Shown one piece after another: positions 54,352 to 64,000 of a stretch of 64,000 bases of DNA (position 1 is its first letter; each line of letters begins with the position of its first letter). Made by a program: the position numbers and the translations under genes. Origin of the DNA: Mytilisepta virgata (taxonomy: Eukaryota > Mollusca > Bivalvia > Mytilida > Mytilidae); contig CM051517.1 of the NCBI GenBank assembly GCA_028015205.1, forward strand, positions 45,643,135-45,707,134, written 5' to 3'. The notes under the pieces are model-generated. The model ran no database searches and had not been told where the DNA came from. It saw only the letters and a program-made list of their open reading frames with translations.

Positions 54352-55919
54352 CTAAATATGAAAAAGAAATACAAGATCGTAATTAAACTCTTTAATTTCA
54401 GTTTATAAAGCTTATAACCAACGGCTACAATGATAATAAATATTATTTAAATTTTTGGCAGATATACAGTTAAGCATAGAGACTTAATCTCATCATGACT
54501 AAACAGATTTTAGACATGAATTTCGAATGGAATAATGGGTAATACTGTTGCCCAAAAGGAGATGTCCACCCGATCATTTTCGTTTGGAGTTGATTGACGC
54601 TGTTTTCAATATTTCTGCTTCGAATCCATGTTTTCGCATGTTAAATAATGAATATCTGAGTTGTGGATAGTTGAATTGAAGTTGGTAAACTGTACACTGA
54701 GTTAGTGCTCAGTAAACAGCGAGCATTCTTCGTGCGGCACCTTTTCGTTCTATCTATTGTCGTTTTTAATGTTAAAGTGAACATACACACGTATGACATG
54801 ACATGAGTGAATTATTTTTTATCCAAGAGTACAAATATACCTAAGAAGCAAACGAAAAAACGCAATCCATTAACCCAGAAAACAAATAAACAACCACAAG
54901 CACAGCAAATAAACAATGAATATATATATGCACAAAATGCTATATTAAAATATGGAAGAGGCAGTTAGCTAAGACATATTCCAAAGTCATCACATTTGTC
55001 ACCAAGACATGTTCAAAGTCATGACATTTGTCAAAGTGCTTCCAAAATAGAAATTACAGTCCATATAAATACTGAATAATTTTAGTTTAGAAATGTGTAG
55101 GAAGGACAGGTCCAACATCGTCTTGGATATTGGAACGCTGTAACGATCAATCAATTCGTGATGACGTCCGTAAAATTTCCTAAGTGATGACATCATATTG
55201 CTACTCAAAAGGGAAAGTCAAAGTCAGCACATTTGTCAAATTGCTTCCAAAATAGAAATTACAGTCCATATAAATACTGAATAATTTTAGTTTGGAAATG
55301 TGTAGGAAACATAGAAATAAACAAATTTAAAGTACAGAAATTCACATTAATCATAGATCATTATGATCGTGAGTACACTGCAAATGAAATTGACAAAAAT
55401 TATACCATTAAACTTTTCGCATCACTGGATGGACGAATACTGAATTCAAGTGGTCCGTTGTCACAACTCCCTACCATAATTGATTGAGATTTCTTTCCAG
55501 GAATAATAGGTGGTGTCTTTACAGTTTGTATACACCCGCTATAAAACATAAGTTTCAATCAATATATACACATGAAATAATTATGTCACCAAGACATGTT
55601 CCAAACAGATACATACGTGGAAAATACAATGGAGCAGGTGGTTATGCATAATATCAAAGTAAACTAATTTTCATTGCAATCAAAAGGGCGAGGATTTGGG
55701 ACTCTTGTGGGTCTTCGAATCATTGAATAATTTTATGTCTACTTACTTTTCATCCCAGGTGTCATTAACTGTTACTAAGAACGTGATGCTCTGTATTTTC
55801 TGTATAAAACTGTTTATATCACTTCTGTTGCTGCCATTGTCGTTAGGTATAGATTGATGTGTGATGGATAGAGCTACACTAAGGAGGAAGATGTACAGTG
55901 GATATACAAGGAACGACAT
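54145..55919 (-). CDS. Predicted small secreted glycoprotein, 170 residues, three exons, family unknown
   Basis: Exons (minus strand) are 55747-55919, 55406-55538 and 54145-54351; donors GTAAGT and GTATAA, acceptors TTATAG and TTTAG. Phases agree (Asn codon split at junction 1, phase 0 at junction 2), giving 513 bases. The N-terminus MSFLVYPLYIFLLSVALSIT is a clear signal peptide. The mature part has four cysteines (GCIQ, GSCD, PTCN, PGCF), suggesting two disulphides, and sequons NGS, NRS, NDT and NGT. The C-terminus is aromatic ('HMTYYWFYLIDWVLS'). No domain is recognised. Splice and phase agreement plus the signal peptide support a real gene, though expression is unproven and an upstream non-coding exon is possible. 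Confidence 0.7.
55014..55312. repeat. Direct duplication of about 95 bases, offset 205, in intron 2 of the secreted-protein gene
   Basis: 'gcttccaaaatagaaattac' and 'catataaatactgaataatt' and 'gaaatgtgtagga' occur at about 55,014-55,110 and again at about 55,219-55,312 with few changes. Confidence 0.7.
55406..55538 (-). CDS. Secreted-protein gene exon 2
   Basis: Encodes 'NGCIQTVKTPPIIPGKKSQS', 'IMVGSCDNGPLEFSIRPSSD' and 'AKSLM', with two cysteines. Intron 1 is 208 bases. Confidence 0.7.
55747..55919 (-). CDS. Secreted-protein gene exon 1
   Basis: Start codon at 55,917-55,919. Encodes the signal peptide and the region 'SIPNDNGSNRSDINSFIQKI', 'QSITFLVTVNDTWDE'. Donor GTAAGT. This ATG is followed at once by the hydrophobic core, which favours it as the start. 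Confidence 0.7.
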
Positions 55920-57060
55920 AACTGGACAGTACAGGACCAGTAAAATTGACCTCTGTTTGACTGATAAGATATCTTAAATGTTTAAATATTTTGAATTCAA
56001 ATGTTGTGTTATAAATGGAACACGTGGAAAGAAAAGAACCAGGCATGGTATTACACATTATTTTAAACCAAGGTATTACCCATTATTTTGAACCAAGTAT
56101 TAAACATTATTTTGTTAAAAACATAATGCGACTTTCCAGATATTTTTAATTACCAGTCTTTTGCTTTCTATGAAGCAAAACTTCATGTAAAATCCCAAAA
56201 TGAAGACCCAGTTCCCTCTACTTAACATATTGATAAAACAAAATTCAATAATTACATTTTCAGATTTTGCAAGTATATCATAGGTACTAAAATTCTTAGA
56301 AGAAAGATCTGAGCTCTAATGTCTTTCTATAAAAACTTATGTGAAAGTACAAGTTATCTCCTACGTCGATCGAACTCAATTCCAACATATGACCTACAAT
56401 GCATATATCAATTGTATACTGGGGTCTCACTGTATCGCGGTACTAATTTTTTCAAGATTGCGTCAAAATTACGTTGAAAAAACGTTGGTGGCGCGATACA
56501 GTGAAACCTGCGATATATTGGAAACAGACACCTTCGTTAAAAATAAATTAAATTTAGTATAACTGGAAATAGAATAGAATAACCACCTTTATTCTGCATG
56601 TTGGAAAATCAAGACAGATATTAATCTATTCTTAAAGTATTATTTTTAAAAAAGATAGACGACGCATTTTTTTATGTACATCTTCATTTTTTGTTTACTT
56701 CAAAACATGGCATTTTATCAACTGGCACAAAACAGTGATAAATTTACGTACCTTCGAGCACGGAAACACGTGCAATAAAATAGCAAACACGTTCATAGTA
56801 CCAAGTTCGTAACTTACCAACTCGAAATTGGAACGATCTCCAAATGGCGTTTACATCTTACGTGCTTTACCTGAGATGCAATTATAAATGTATGTACAGT
56901 AATTTTTAAGTATCCTGACCAAGAGAAGGAATTAATAATATAAATGAAAACCAAAAAATATAAACATCTAAACCCGTACATGTAACAAGAAAGGTCAACA
57001 ATGACATACAAATCAATTAACACCACAAATCGAAAGAACTTCAGAAAAGAAAATAATATA
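55920..57060. other. Upstream region of the secreted-protein gene; no gene recognised
   Basis: AT-rich. Apart from the foldback at 56,427-56,504 nothing was recognised. Confidence 0.4.
56427..56504. repeat. Short foldback (MITE-like)
   Basis: Arms 'tcactgtatcgcg' (56,427-56,439) and 'cgcgatacagtga' (56,492-56,504) are perfect inverted repeats; imperfect complementarity continues inward. Confidence 0.55.
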
Positions 57061-57617
57061 AACTAGAAATACTGTGAGCAAAGCTCACTACTTGATACCC
57101 CCACCTTACATAAGATAAATGAAAGGAAATGTCAATATTTTTGATAGGAAAACTCCAACAACAGTGAGATGAGTTTCATCAAATTCCATTCAGTGGTTTA
57201 GGAGGAGTTGCGGATGGCATCATGGTACCCCTATCACAATGAATGTCAAAGTCCATGTTTTGGTATGGGTAACCCAAAATATTCATCAGATCAAAATCCA
57301 AAATAGGAGGTGCACTATGGCATCATATAATAAAGATCCTCTGAAAGTTTCATCAAATTCCATACAGTGGTTTAGGAGGAGTTGCGGATGGCATCGTGGT
57401 ACCCCCTATTACATTGAAAGTCAAAGTCCATGTTTTTCTATGGGAAACCCCAAAAATTGGTCAAATTCTAAAATAGGAGGTGCACAATGCCATCATGTTC
57501 CATTCAGTAGTTTAGGAGGAGTTGTGGATACAAAGGTCGGGCGAACGGACGGACGGACGGACGTACACAACTAATACTATATATCCCGCTTTTTTCAAAA
57601 GCGGAGGTATAACTAGA
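57061..57617 (+). mobile_element. Hairpin-ended element with tandem core and (ACGG)n
   Basis: Begins 'aactagaaatact', hairpin 'gtgagcaaagctcac' (57,074-57,088), then 'ttgataccccc'. The core repeats 'ttccattcagtggtttagga' and 'aaaataggaggtgcac' with a period of about 176. (GGAC)n follows at 57,544-57,563, then hairpin 'ccgcttttttcaaaagcgg' (57,586-57,604) and 'aggtataactag'. The words 'aactaga' at both outer ends could be a target duplication or element termini. The terminal hairpin followed 9 bases later by CTAG also fits a classical Helitron end (CTRR). Confidence 0.65.
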
Positions 57618-58355
57618 GGTAGGGCTGTCGGAACAAACATTCTTAACATTTTCAGTTTCCATTGCATTACAGTTTGCATCTGTAACAAATAATCTTTGTA
57701 GAGATATATCACAACCCACTTTTACTGTAATCTAACTTATGGCCTCTTTTCCCTTTTTTGGCCCTTTAAATCCTCAAAATGCAAAATAAAAGCATGCTAA
57801 GCATTACAGTTTGCATCTGTAAAAAATAACCTTTTCACAAATATATCACAACCCACTTTTACTATAATTTAACTATTTGGACCGTTTTAGGGACCTATAG
57901 CCCCTTTAACGGAAATTCACAAATTCTTTTTTTTTCTTTAGATAAAATTTTAGTAATTATGGTCTTTTTCTATTTTGGTCCTTTTTGGTCCCTCCCATCC
58001 CCTTTAAAAAAATTTGGAATTCCATAACCTTATTGCGCATCTACAGTTGGTAAGCAACAATATGGCAACAATAAAAATGGTTTAAATTCAAAAATGAAAT
58101 AGAAGTTCACGTCACAAGGCTCTTTGTATAATTTGGCCCTTTTTGGTCCCTCCCAGGCCCTCTTTTAAACATTTGGAATTCCAAAACCTTATTGTGCTTC
58201 TACAGTTAGTAAGCAACAATATGGCACAAAAAAATGGTAAAAATTCAAAAGTGAAGGAGGAGCTTGCGTCACAAGAAAGTGTGACGAACGGACGGACGGA
58301 CGACCGCAACGACAATATACCCGAACTTTCATTCGAAATGAACGTGAAAAAGTTA
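57618..58355 (+). mobile_element. Tandem-core element with (ACGG)n, adjacent to the previous one
   Basis: 'cattacagtttgcatctgta' with 'atatatcacaacccactttt' occurs twice, about 141 apart. 'tttggaattcca(t/a)aacctta' with 'gtaagcaacaatatggca' occurs twice, about 171 apart. (ACGG)n is at about 58,287-58,303, followed by 'aactttcattcgaaatgaac...aaaaagtt', a terminal stem-loop. No coding. Confidence 0.55.
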
Positions 58356-59800
58356 TAACAAAAGAAATTTTTTTTCAGCATATTTGTAGAATATATAGAC
58401 AAATGATAACTTTACTTTGGGTGTAAGCCTACGGTACATAAGTATTTTTTAATACATTTTCGATTCTTGTAATTTGAATTTCCCCATTCCGTTAAAATAA
58501 TTGCTATGAAATCCTCGTGTGCAAGTTATCCTCCGTCATGCTTTATGAAAGGTTTAATAGATTAATCATCAATAAATACTTCTCACTTAGCGTCTGTCGT
58601 TCGTCGTCATCAGTCGTCGTCGTTGTACTTTCATTTAAAGATCTTCTCCTCTAAACTGCTGGGCCAAATAGAATAAAACCTGGCAGCAATGGTCCTTAAT
58701 TGGTCCTCTTTCAGAATTGTATCCAAAAACGCCGCCTGCTATCCAAGATAAATATTTTATAGGACCATATGGGAAAATTCACTAAAAGAACTTCTCGTTA
58801 GAAACTAGTGAGCCAATTGGAACTTGACAGCAATGTTCCAGACTGCCAGTCAAGATGGACATAGCCAAACAATTTATTCTGCAAATTATTTCCAGGTGAG
58901 CGATACAGATTCCTGGGAGCCTCTAGTTTCTATAATGGTTAAGGAAAAATATTGTCAGCAACGAAGTAAAACTGTATTCAAATCACATCACTACGCACTC
59001 CAATTCCTCAAACGGTATGCAAAACGTAACGTTTAAATTCATTACATGTAATATGCAGTTGGTAATATTTTTCGAATTTCGTCTCACATCAGCTCATTAA
59101 ATAAAACATATCATATTCTTGACATCTGATATTGTTTCATGAATCAAGTTGTAATGTCAGTAAAGTTTAGTTTAATATGAGCCCATTAAGAGTTTGCAAT
59201 GCTTTGTAGGGCATGCACATGAAGACCACCTTTTGTACATTTTAATTCTGGGTTGTTGTGTCATTGACCTTTACCTCATACCTCTTTTCATTTCTATTTG
59301 GATAATTTTTTTATGATAAATATAAAATGTTTGTCTTCAATAGTTACAATAAAATATATCGAAAGCAAGCAAAAATAACACGGTGTGTACGTGTCTCGCC
59401 ATTTTTTTCAACATCACACGATCAAAATATACATGTAGCATTTACTAGTTCGACACAGCTGTTAATCGTCTATAATCAATATTTTTCCTCAATATCTAAT
59501 CCATTGTTAGCTCACCTGACCCAAATAGTCTCATCACTTGGCGTCCGTTAACTTTTACAAAAATCTTCTCCTCTGAAACTACTGGGCCAAATGGAACCAA
59601 ACTTGGTCACAAGCATCATTAGGATATGTAGTTTAAAAAATGTGTCCGATAACCCCTCCTGCCAACCAACATGGCCGACATGACTAAAAATAGAACATAA
59701 GGGTAAACTGCAGTTTTTGTCTTATATCTCAAAAACTAAAGCATTTAGAGCAAAACTGAAAATTTCATGGCAGGTAGATCTTGACCTCAGAAACATTTTT
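58356..59800. repeat. Fragments of 'ggtgagct' elements, minus orientation, in otherwise unassigned DNA
   Basis: 58,585-58,870 has 'cgtcgttgtact', 'gatcttctcctctaaactgc' and 'gggccaaatagaa', the reverse of the element's 3' module. 59,509-59,790 begins 'ttagctcacctgacccaaat', a reversed terminus, then 'cacttggcgtccgtt'. Between them (58,880-59,500) no gene is supported; the 70- and 74-codon frames have no domain. Confidence 0.45.
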
Positions 59801-61318
59801 AGCTCACCTGTCCTAAAATGACATGTGAGCTTTTGCCATCAGTTGGCGTCCGTCGTTCGTCGTCTGTCGTAAAATTTTTCAAAGATCTTCTCCTCTGAAA
59901 CCACTGAACGAATTAAAACCATACTAAGAACGAATGATCCTTAGGGTATCTAGAATATATTTTGTGTTTTATTTTATTGTCCTTCGAGAAACATGGCCGC
60001 CATGGCTAAAAATAGAACATTGAGGTTAAACTGCAGTTTTTGGCTTATATCTCAAACTGATGGGGTAAAAGAGGGCCTCCTAAGGACCATTGCTGCCTAT
60101 TCTGGTTCCAATTGGTCAAGTTGTTTCAGACAAGAAGATTTTTCAATGAATTTTCCCATAGGGCGCTATGTTAAACTAAGTTCGGTTGTGACGGCCATCT
60201 TGGTTGACAGTCCGGGTCATCGGACATATTTCTGAAAAATAACCTCCTAAGGACTATTACTGCTAACTTTGGTCCCAATTGGCTTTGTAGTTTAATAGAA
60301 GAAACTTATTTAAATTCATCCCCCCTTTTTTCTATTTTTAGGAACAGCAGCCATGTCGGTTAGAAGTCGGGGATGCCACCTAAGGACCATTCCACCAAAG
60401 TTTGGTCTCAATTGGCCAAGTGGTTTCAGAGGAGAAGATATTTGAAGGAAAGTTTACGCTGGATGCCGTCTTTAAAGGGCAAAAACTCCTATAAGGGGTC
60501 ATTTGACGATTTTTGTCATGTTGACTTATTTGTAGATCTTAATTTGCTGAACATTTTTGCTGCTTACAGTTTGTCTTTATCTATAGTAATATTCAAGTTA
60601 ATAACAGAACTGCAAAATTTCCTTAAAATAAACAATTCAGGGGCAATAACCCGAAAATGGGTTGACCGATTCGTCTGAAAGGTAGATCTTGACCTCATAA
60701 ACATTTTTACCACTTGTCAGTTTTGCTCTATCTGCTTTAGTTTTTGAGATTTGAGCTCAAAAGTGCATTTTCATTTATGTTCTATTTTTAGCCATGGCAG
60801 CCATGTTTCTCGATGGACAAGAACCCTAAGGATCTTACAAAGAAACGAAAAAAATGTGAAAAATTGTCTTTAAAGGGCAAAAACTCCTATAAGGAGTCAA
60901 TTGACGATTTTGGTCATGTTGACTTATTTGTAGATCTTACTTTGCTGAACATTTTTGCAGTTTACAGTTTGTCTTTATCTATAATAATATTTAAGATAAC
61001 AATTTTAAACTGCAAAATTTCCTTAAATGAACATTTTTACCCCATGACAATTTTGCTCTAAATGCTTTAGTTTTCGAGATATAAGCCAATAACTGCAGTT
61101 TACCCACTATGTTCTATTTTTAGCCATGGCGGCCATGTTTCTCGACGGACAAGTAAAAAAATATAAATTTTATTCTAGATACCCTAAGGATCATTCAGAC
61201 TAAGTATGGCTGTAATTGGTTCAGTGGTTTCAGAGGAGATCTTTGAAAAAGTTTACGACGGACATCGGAAGCCAACTGATGGCAAAAGCTCACATGTCCT
61301 TTTAGGACAGGTGAGCTC
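59801..61318. mobile_element. Large inverted-repeat element, arms about 255 bases
   Basis: The left arm (59,801-60,056) and right arm (61,065-61,318) are inverted matches: both carry 'agctcacctgtcctaaaa', 'gccatcagttggc', 'gatcttctcctctgaaacca' (with gaps) and 'aaacatggccgccatggcta'. Ends carry the 'ggtgagct' hairpins. The middle repeats 'tttaaagggcaaaaactcct' and 'gttgacttatttgtagatct' twice (about 60,470 and 60,873). Two oppositely oriented copies meeting, or one foldback element, would explain it. Not coding. Confidence 0.65.
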
Positions 61319-61320
61319 AA

Positions 61321-61565
61321 AATATTTATGAGGTCAAGATCTACCTGCCATGAAATTTTCAGACGAATCGGTCAACACAGTTTTGGGTTATTGCGCTGAA
61401 TTGTTAATTTTAAGGAAATTGCAGTTTTAAGTTATTAACTTGAATATTATTATAGATAAGGGCAAACTGTAACCATTAAAAATGTTCAGCAAAGTAAGAT
61501 CTACAAATAAGTCAACATGCCCAAAATCGTCAATTGTCCCCTTATGGGAATTTTTGCCTTGAAAG
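61321..61565 (-). repeat. Inverted copy of 60,473-60,720
   Basis: 'gaggtcaagatctacctgcc', 'agacgaatcggtcaa' and 'gtaagatctacaaataagtc' are the reverse complement of the middle of the preceding element, so the inverted structure continues past its right terminus. Confidence 0.6.
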
Positions 61566-61639
61566 GTTATTTACATGTAAACAGTAATTATTAGTAAAAA
61601 AATGGTCTGACAAATTGTCACAGATGTTCATAGCAAAAC

Positions 61640-61935
61640 TTGAAATAGATTAAAGGGTAGCTTTAGGGTCAACTGTCAAGGTCATTGAAAAAGTCCATAG
61701 CAACCAATGAACAAGTCCCTAGCAACCATATATATATTTTGGTTAAGGACCCTATATTTTACCTGAAAAAGAAAGGTCAACAGTCAAGGTCATTGAATAA
61801 GTCCATAGCAACGATAAATATTTAGATTCAGGACCCTATTATTTAGCTTAACAAGTCAAAATGGAACATCAATAATCAATGCCATTGAATTACCAAGGTC
61901 ATTTCAATTGCGTTGTATGGAACATGCGGGAACTT
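61640..61935 (-). repeat. Inverted fragment of the 113-bp minisatellite family
   Basis: 'gtccctagcaaccatatata', 'gtcaaggtcattgaa' and 'aggaccctat' are the reverse of the minisatellite inside the CCT3 intron 11 units. About two diverged copies. Confidence 0.6.
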
Positions 61936-61995
61936 TTGAGTAATCACGTGGTCATTTATGGTCCAGATACCTTAATAAATTATTTGTGAAATCTG

Positions 61996-62154
61996 CAATG
62001 AGAAACCAGAGTGAGTTATCTTTTCCTAACCAATGTAGGTAAGGGAGATAATAAATTTGTCTCCCTTTTAGCCTGAGGACAAAAGGGAGAGAATTTAATT
62101 ATCTCCCTTACCTACATTGGTTAGGAAAAGATAACTCACTCTGGTTCCTCATTG
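61996..62154. mobile_element. Palindromic MITE
   Basis: Arms of about 55 bases: 'gagttatcttttcctaacca' and 'tgtaggtaagggagataat' against 'attatctcccttaccta' and 'ggttaggaaaagataactc', nearly perfect, with about 45 bases between. Outer 'aaatctgc'/'gcagattt' at 61,988 and 62,160 extend the symmetry. No coding. The near identity of the arms suggests a young copy. Confidence 0.7.
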
Positions 62155-63203
62155 GCCAGGGCAGATTTTACCAATGAATCTTGAATAAGGACTATCCAGG
62201 CAAATCTTGACTAAATACAATTAAGATATTACAATAATTATTGAAACATATGGTTGAAATCAAGCTTTTTTTCATTGACACATGGGTAATAATATAATCC
62301 TTTCAGGATGAAAAATAAAAATTAAAACTAAAACTTTTTGTCAACTGGCACAATAAGCAGTGATCAGGTGATTTACAACATGCCAGCATGTAAACATGTG
62401 AAACAAAAAAGCAAACACCTTGCACAAACTAGTTCCTAAATTAACATACCAAGTTCAAAACTCCAAGCATATGGAGTGATATCTGATGCTTTGAGACGAT
62501 ATTAATCATTTATGGCTATATTTATATATGCATCACCAGAGATTTTAAGTATCCAGACCATGAACAGAACGAGCGGGTATTTATAATTCACAATGATAAA
62601 CACTAAGGGCCGTATTCACAAAGGTAGTTTAAATTTAAACTGAGCTTAAAACCTTCCTCAACGGAGTTTAAAAATAAACTGTATTCAAGATTTTTTTTAA
62701 AATTAAACTTGGTTTAAACCCTGTATCAAATAGCCTAAAACCTGTTTTAAATTAAACCTGTAACAAGGTAGGTTTAAATCTTAGTTTAAAGCTAAAAGCA
62801 AGACATATTTCCCAAAGCATTCCGGTATATCATTATGATACAGTTAGGCAAAATAGAAAATAACGCTTCTGTGAAATTCTAATTGCATGGAAATTGCATC
62901 TTTGTCATTTTAAATGTATACTATATGAGTTTATTTGTTCATTTCTTTGATTATTTGTATCTGTCGTTGTTGTGCTGCATTGTTTTATTTATGTATATGT
63001 TTTTCAATTGTTTAGTGCAATGGTAATCTTGAAAGGATTGAAGGGTCTGCAGTTACGATTTTCTTTTAGAATGCTTCATTTCTTCAATTAGGTATTGTTG
63101 AAGTTATTGAAAGTATCCTACATTTCTACATTTATCTCATTTTTTTTGTCAGTATGTGTAGCTTTACATCGAAATATAAAATAAAAACATGGGGGTAACC
63201 TGC

Positions 63204-63206
<3 letters not shown>
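62155..63206. other. No gene recognised; 'gtttaaa'-rich repeat at about 62,630-62,790
   Basis: After 'gggccgtattcacaaaggt' the words 'gtttaaa', 'aattaaac' and 'tttaaacc' recur in both orientations, giving weak inverted symmetry. Otherwise AT-rich. Confidence 0.4.

Positions 63207-63241
<35 letters not shown>
63207..63241. repeat. Poly-T tract of 35 bases
   Basis: An uninterrupted T-run. On the minus strand it is a poly-A following 63,242-63,500, so it could be the tail of a retroposed sequence, but no polyadenylation signal or parent gene is recognised. Confidence 0.5.
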
Positions 63242-63244
<3 letters not shown>

Positions 63245-64000
63245 ATAACCCTTTGAATAAACGAACATTATGAATCGTCATTTTTACATAGGATATATAG
63301 GGGAAACGTTGAATATCCTACAATGACGATCAAAAAGTCTATAAAATTCATCGGTGGTTGGCCATGGCCATGATGGCGTTGGCAGAACGTTTACCCATTG
63401 CCGATTACAGATAAAAGCAAACCTGTTTACATTACAGACCAAGTATTTTGTTCCATATTCTTTTGATGTCCCGCCAACGAGAGGTGTGGACATATAGATT
63501 TTGTTTTGCCTGTGAATCCGTCTGTTCGTCCCTCCCGCCTTAGGTTAAGGTTTCCGTTGTAAATTTTTTCTATGAAGATGGGATCACATCATTATGAAAC
63601 TCTCTGAGATATACCATTTTAAGATTTTGACATACATTTCACGGTTCAGTGAACATAAGAAATGTGATGCATGGTGAATCCCCGGGTTAAGGGTTGCTTT
63701 GAGCAACTGAGTTGGGGATACCCTCGGGGACCATCAGTGGCAGTGACTCAGTGGTTAAAATATAATTATGTGATACTAATTTTGATGAAAGCATGGAAAC
63801 AGTCCATTCTCAGGTTAAAGTTTTGGTGAAGGTAGTTTTGGGTGAAGTTGTAGTCACATCAACTTGAAACTTAGTACAAATGTTCCTTATAATGTGATCT
63901 TTCTAATTTGCATGCCAGACTTTGGTTTGAACTTATTTTCATGGCTCACTGAACATAGTGAATGATAGTGCAGCGGGGCATCGTGTCCTTTGGATACATA
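63242..64000. repeat. Dispersed repeat with two diverged modules at window end; no gene
   Basis: 'tttcacggttcagtgaacat' (about 63,636) and 'ttcatggctcactgaacat' (about 63,938), each followed by 'agtgaatg/aaatgtgatg' words, are two copies of one module about 300 apart. The 69-codon minus frame at 63,284-63,493 has no domain and is not called. Confidence 0.4.

Noticed and set aside
57061..57617. Calling this a classical Helitron outright because of the hairpin followed by CTAG
   Set aside because: The 5' end does not start with TC in a clear way and the outer 'aactaga' words may be a duplication, so I kept the broader hairpin-ended description.
63284..63493. 69-codon minus-strand frame followed by a poly-A tract, possible retrogene
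   Set aside because: No polyadenylation signal, no recognised parent protein and no target-site duplication seen.
1..64000. tRNA, rRNA or snRNA genes
   Set aside because: Scanning by eye gave no cloverleaf with A/B boxes or known RNA gene. A covariance-model search would be needed to exclude small RNAs in the introns.

Overview
The window is animal (metazoan) nuclear DNA, AT-rich, with introns and dense in repeats. I infer a bivalve mollusc, probably a mussel (Mytilidae). Several dispersed repeats, such as the one near 3.1 kb containing 'ggagcaggaactgctta' and the one near 5.3 kb starting with a 'gggttccgcggaaccc' palindrome, match sequences I remember from Mytilus genomes. That assignment rests on memory, not on a search.

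Two host genes can be reconstructed, both on the minus strand. The main one is a complete CCT3 (chaperonin TCP-1 subunit gamma) gene with start codon at 49,372 and stop at 12,230. Its 17 coding exons join in frame at GT/AG junctions into 551 codons, against about 545 residues in human CCT3. Intron 11 (19,032-42,733) is 23.7 kb and filled almost end to end with tandem repeats. The second gene (55,919 to 54,145) has three exons and encodes a predicted secreted 170-residue protein with a signal peptide, four cysteines in the mature part and several N-glycosylation sequons. I do not recognise its family.

Layout: 0.15-0.4 kb SINE; 0.95-2.2 kb 5'-truncated LINE (minus); 5.3-5.85 kb hairpin-ended element; 6.18-9.09 kb Tc1-like transposon with a dead transposase, itself split by a 1.5 kb hairpin-ended element; 9.3-10.2 kb small foldback and tandem-core elements; 12.2-49.4 kb CCT3, whose introns hold a 146-bp minisatellite (12.75-13.5 kb), poly-C/poly-A tracts (14.2-15.4 kb), a 135-bp satellite in a higher-order arrangement (19.2-23.3 kb), ten concatenated 1.35-1.94 kb units separated by (AAT)n (23.3-40.5 kb), solo hairpin cassettes (40.5-40.9 kb) and a 166-bp tandem array (41.1-42.5 kb); 49.5-50.45 kb LINE remnant; 51.7-53.3 kb intronless NHL-repeat pseudogene; 54.1-55.9 kb secreted-protein gene; 57.0-62.2 kb more hairpin-ended elements, a large inverted repeat and a palindromic MITE; the rest has no gene I can support.

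The most interesting signal is a shared architecture in repeat families with unrelated cores: 5' hairpin, subterminal motif, tandem-repeat core, GAC- or ACGG-type microsatellite, and a 3' hairpin whose arms match the 5' subterminal motif. The apices of these hairpins change by compensatory substitutions between copies, so the fold, not just the sequence, appears to have been maintained. This fits non-autonomous Helentron-type elements (HINE/'pearl'-like), but no autonomous partner lies in this window.
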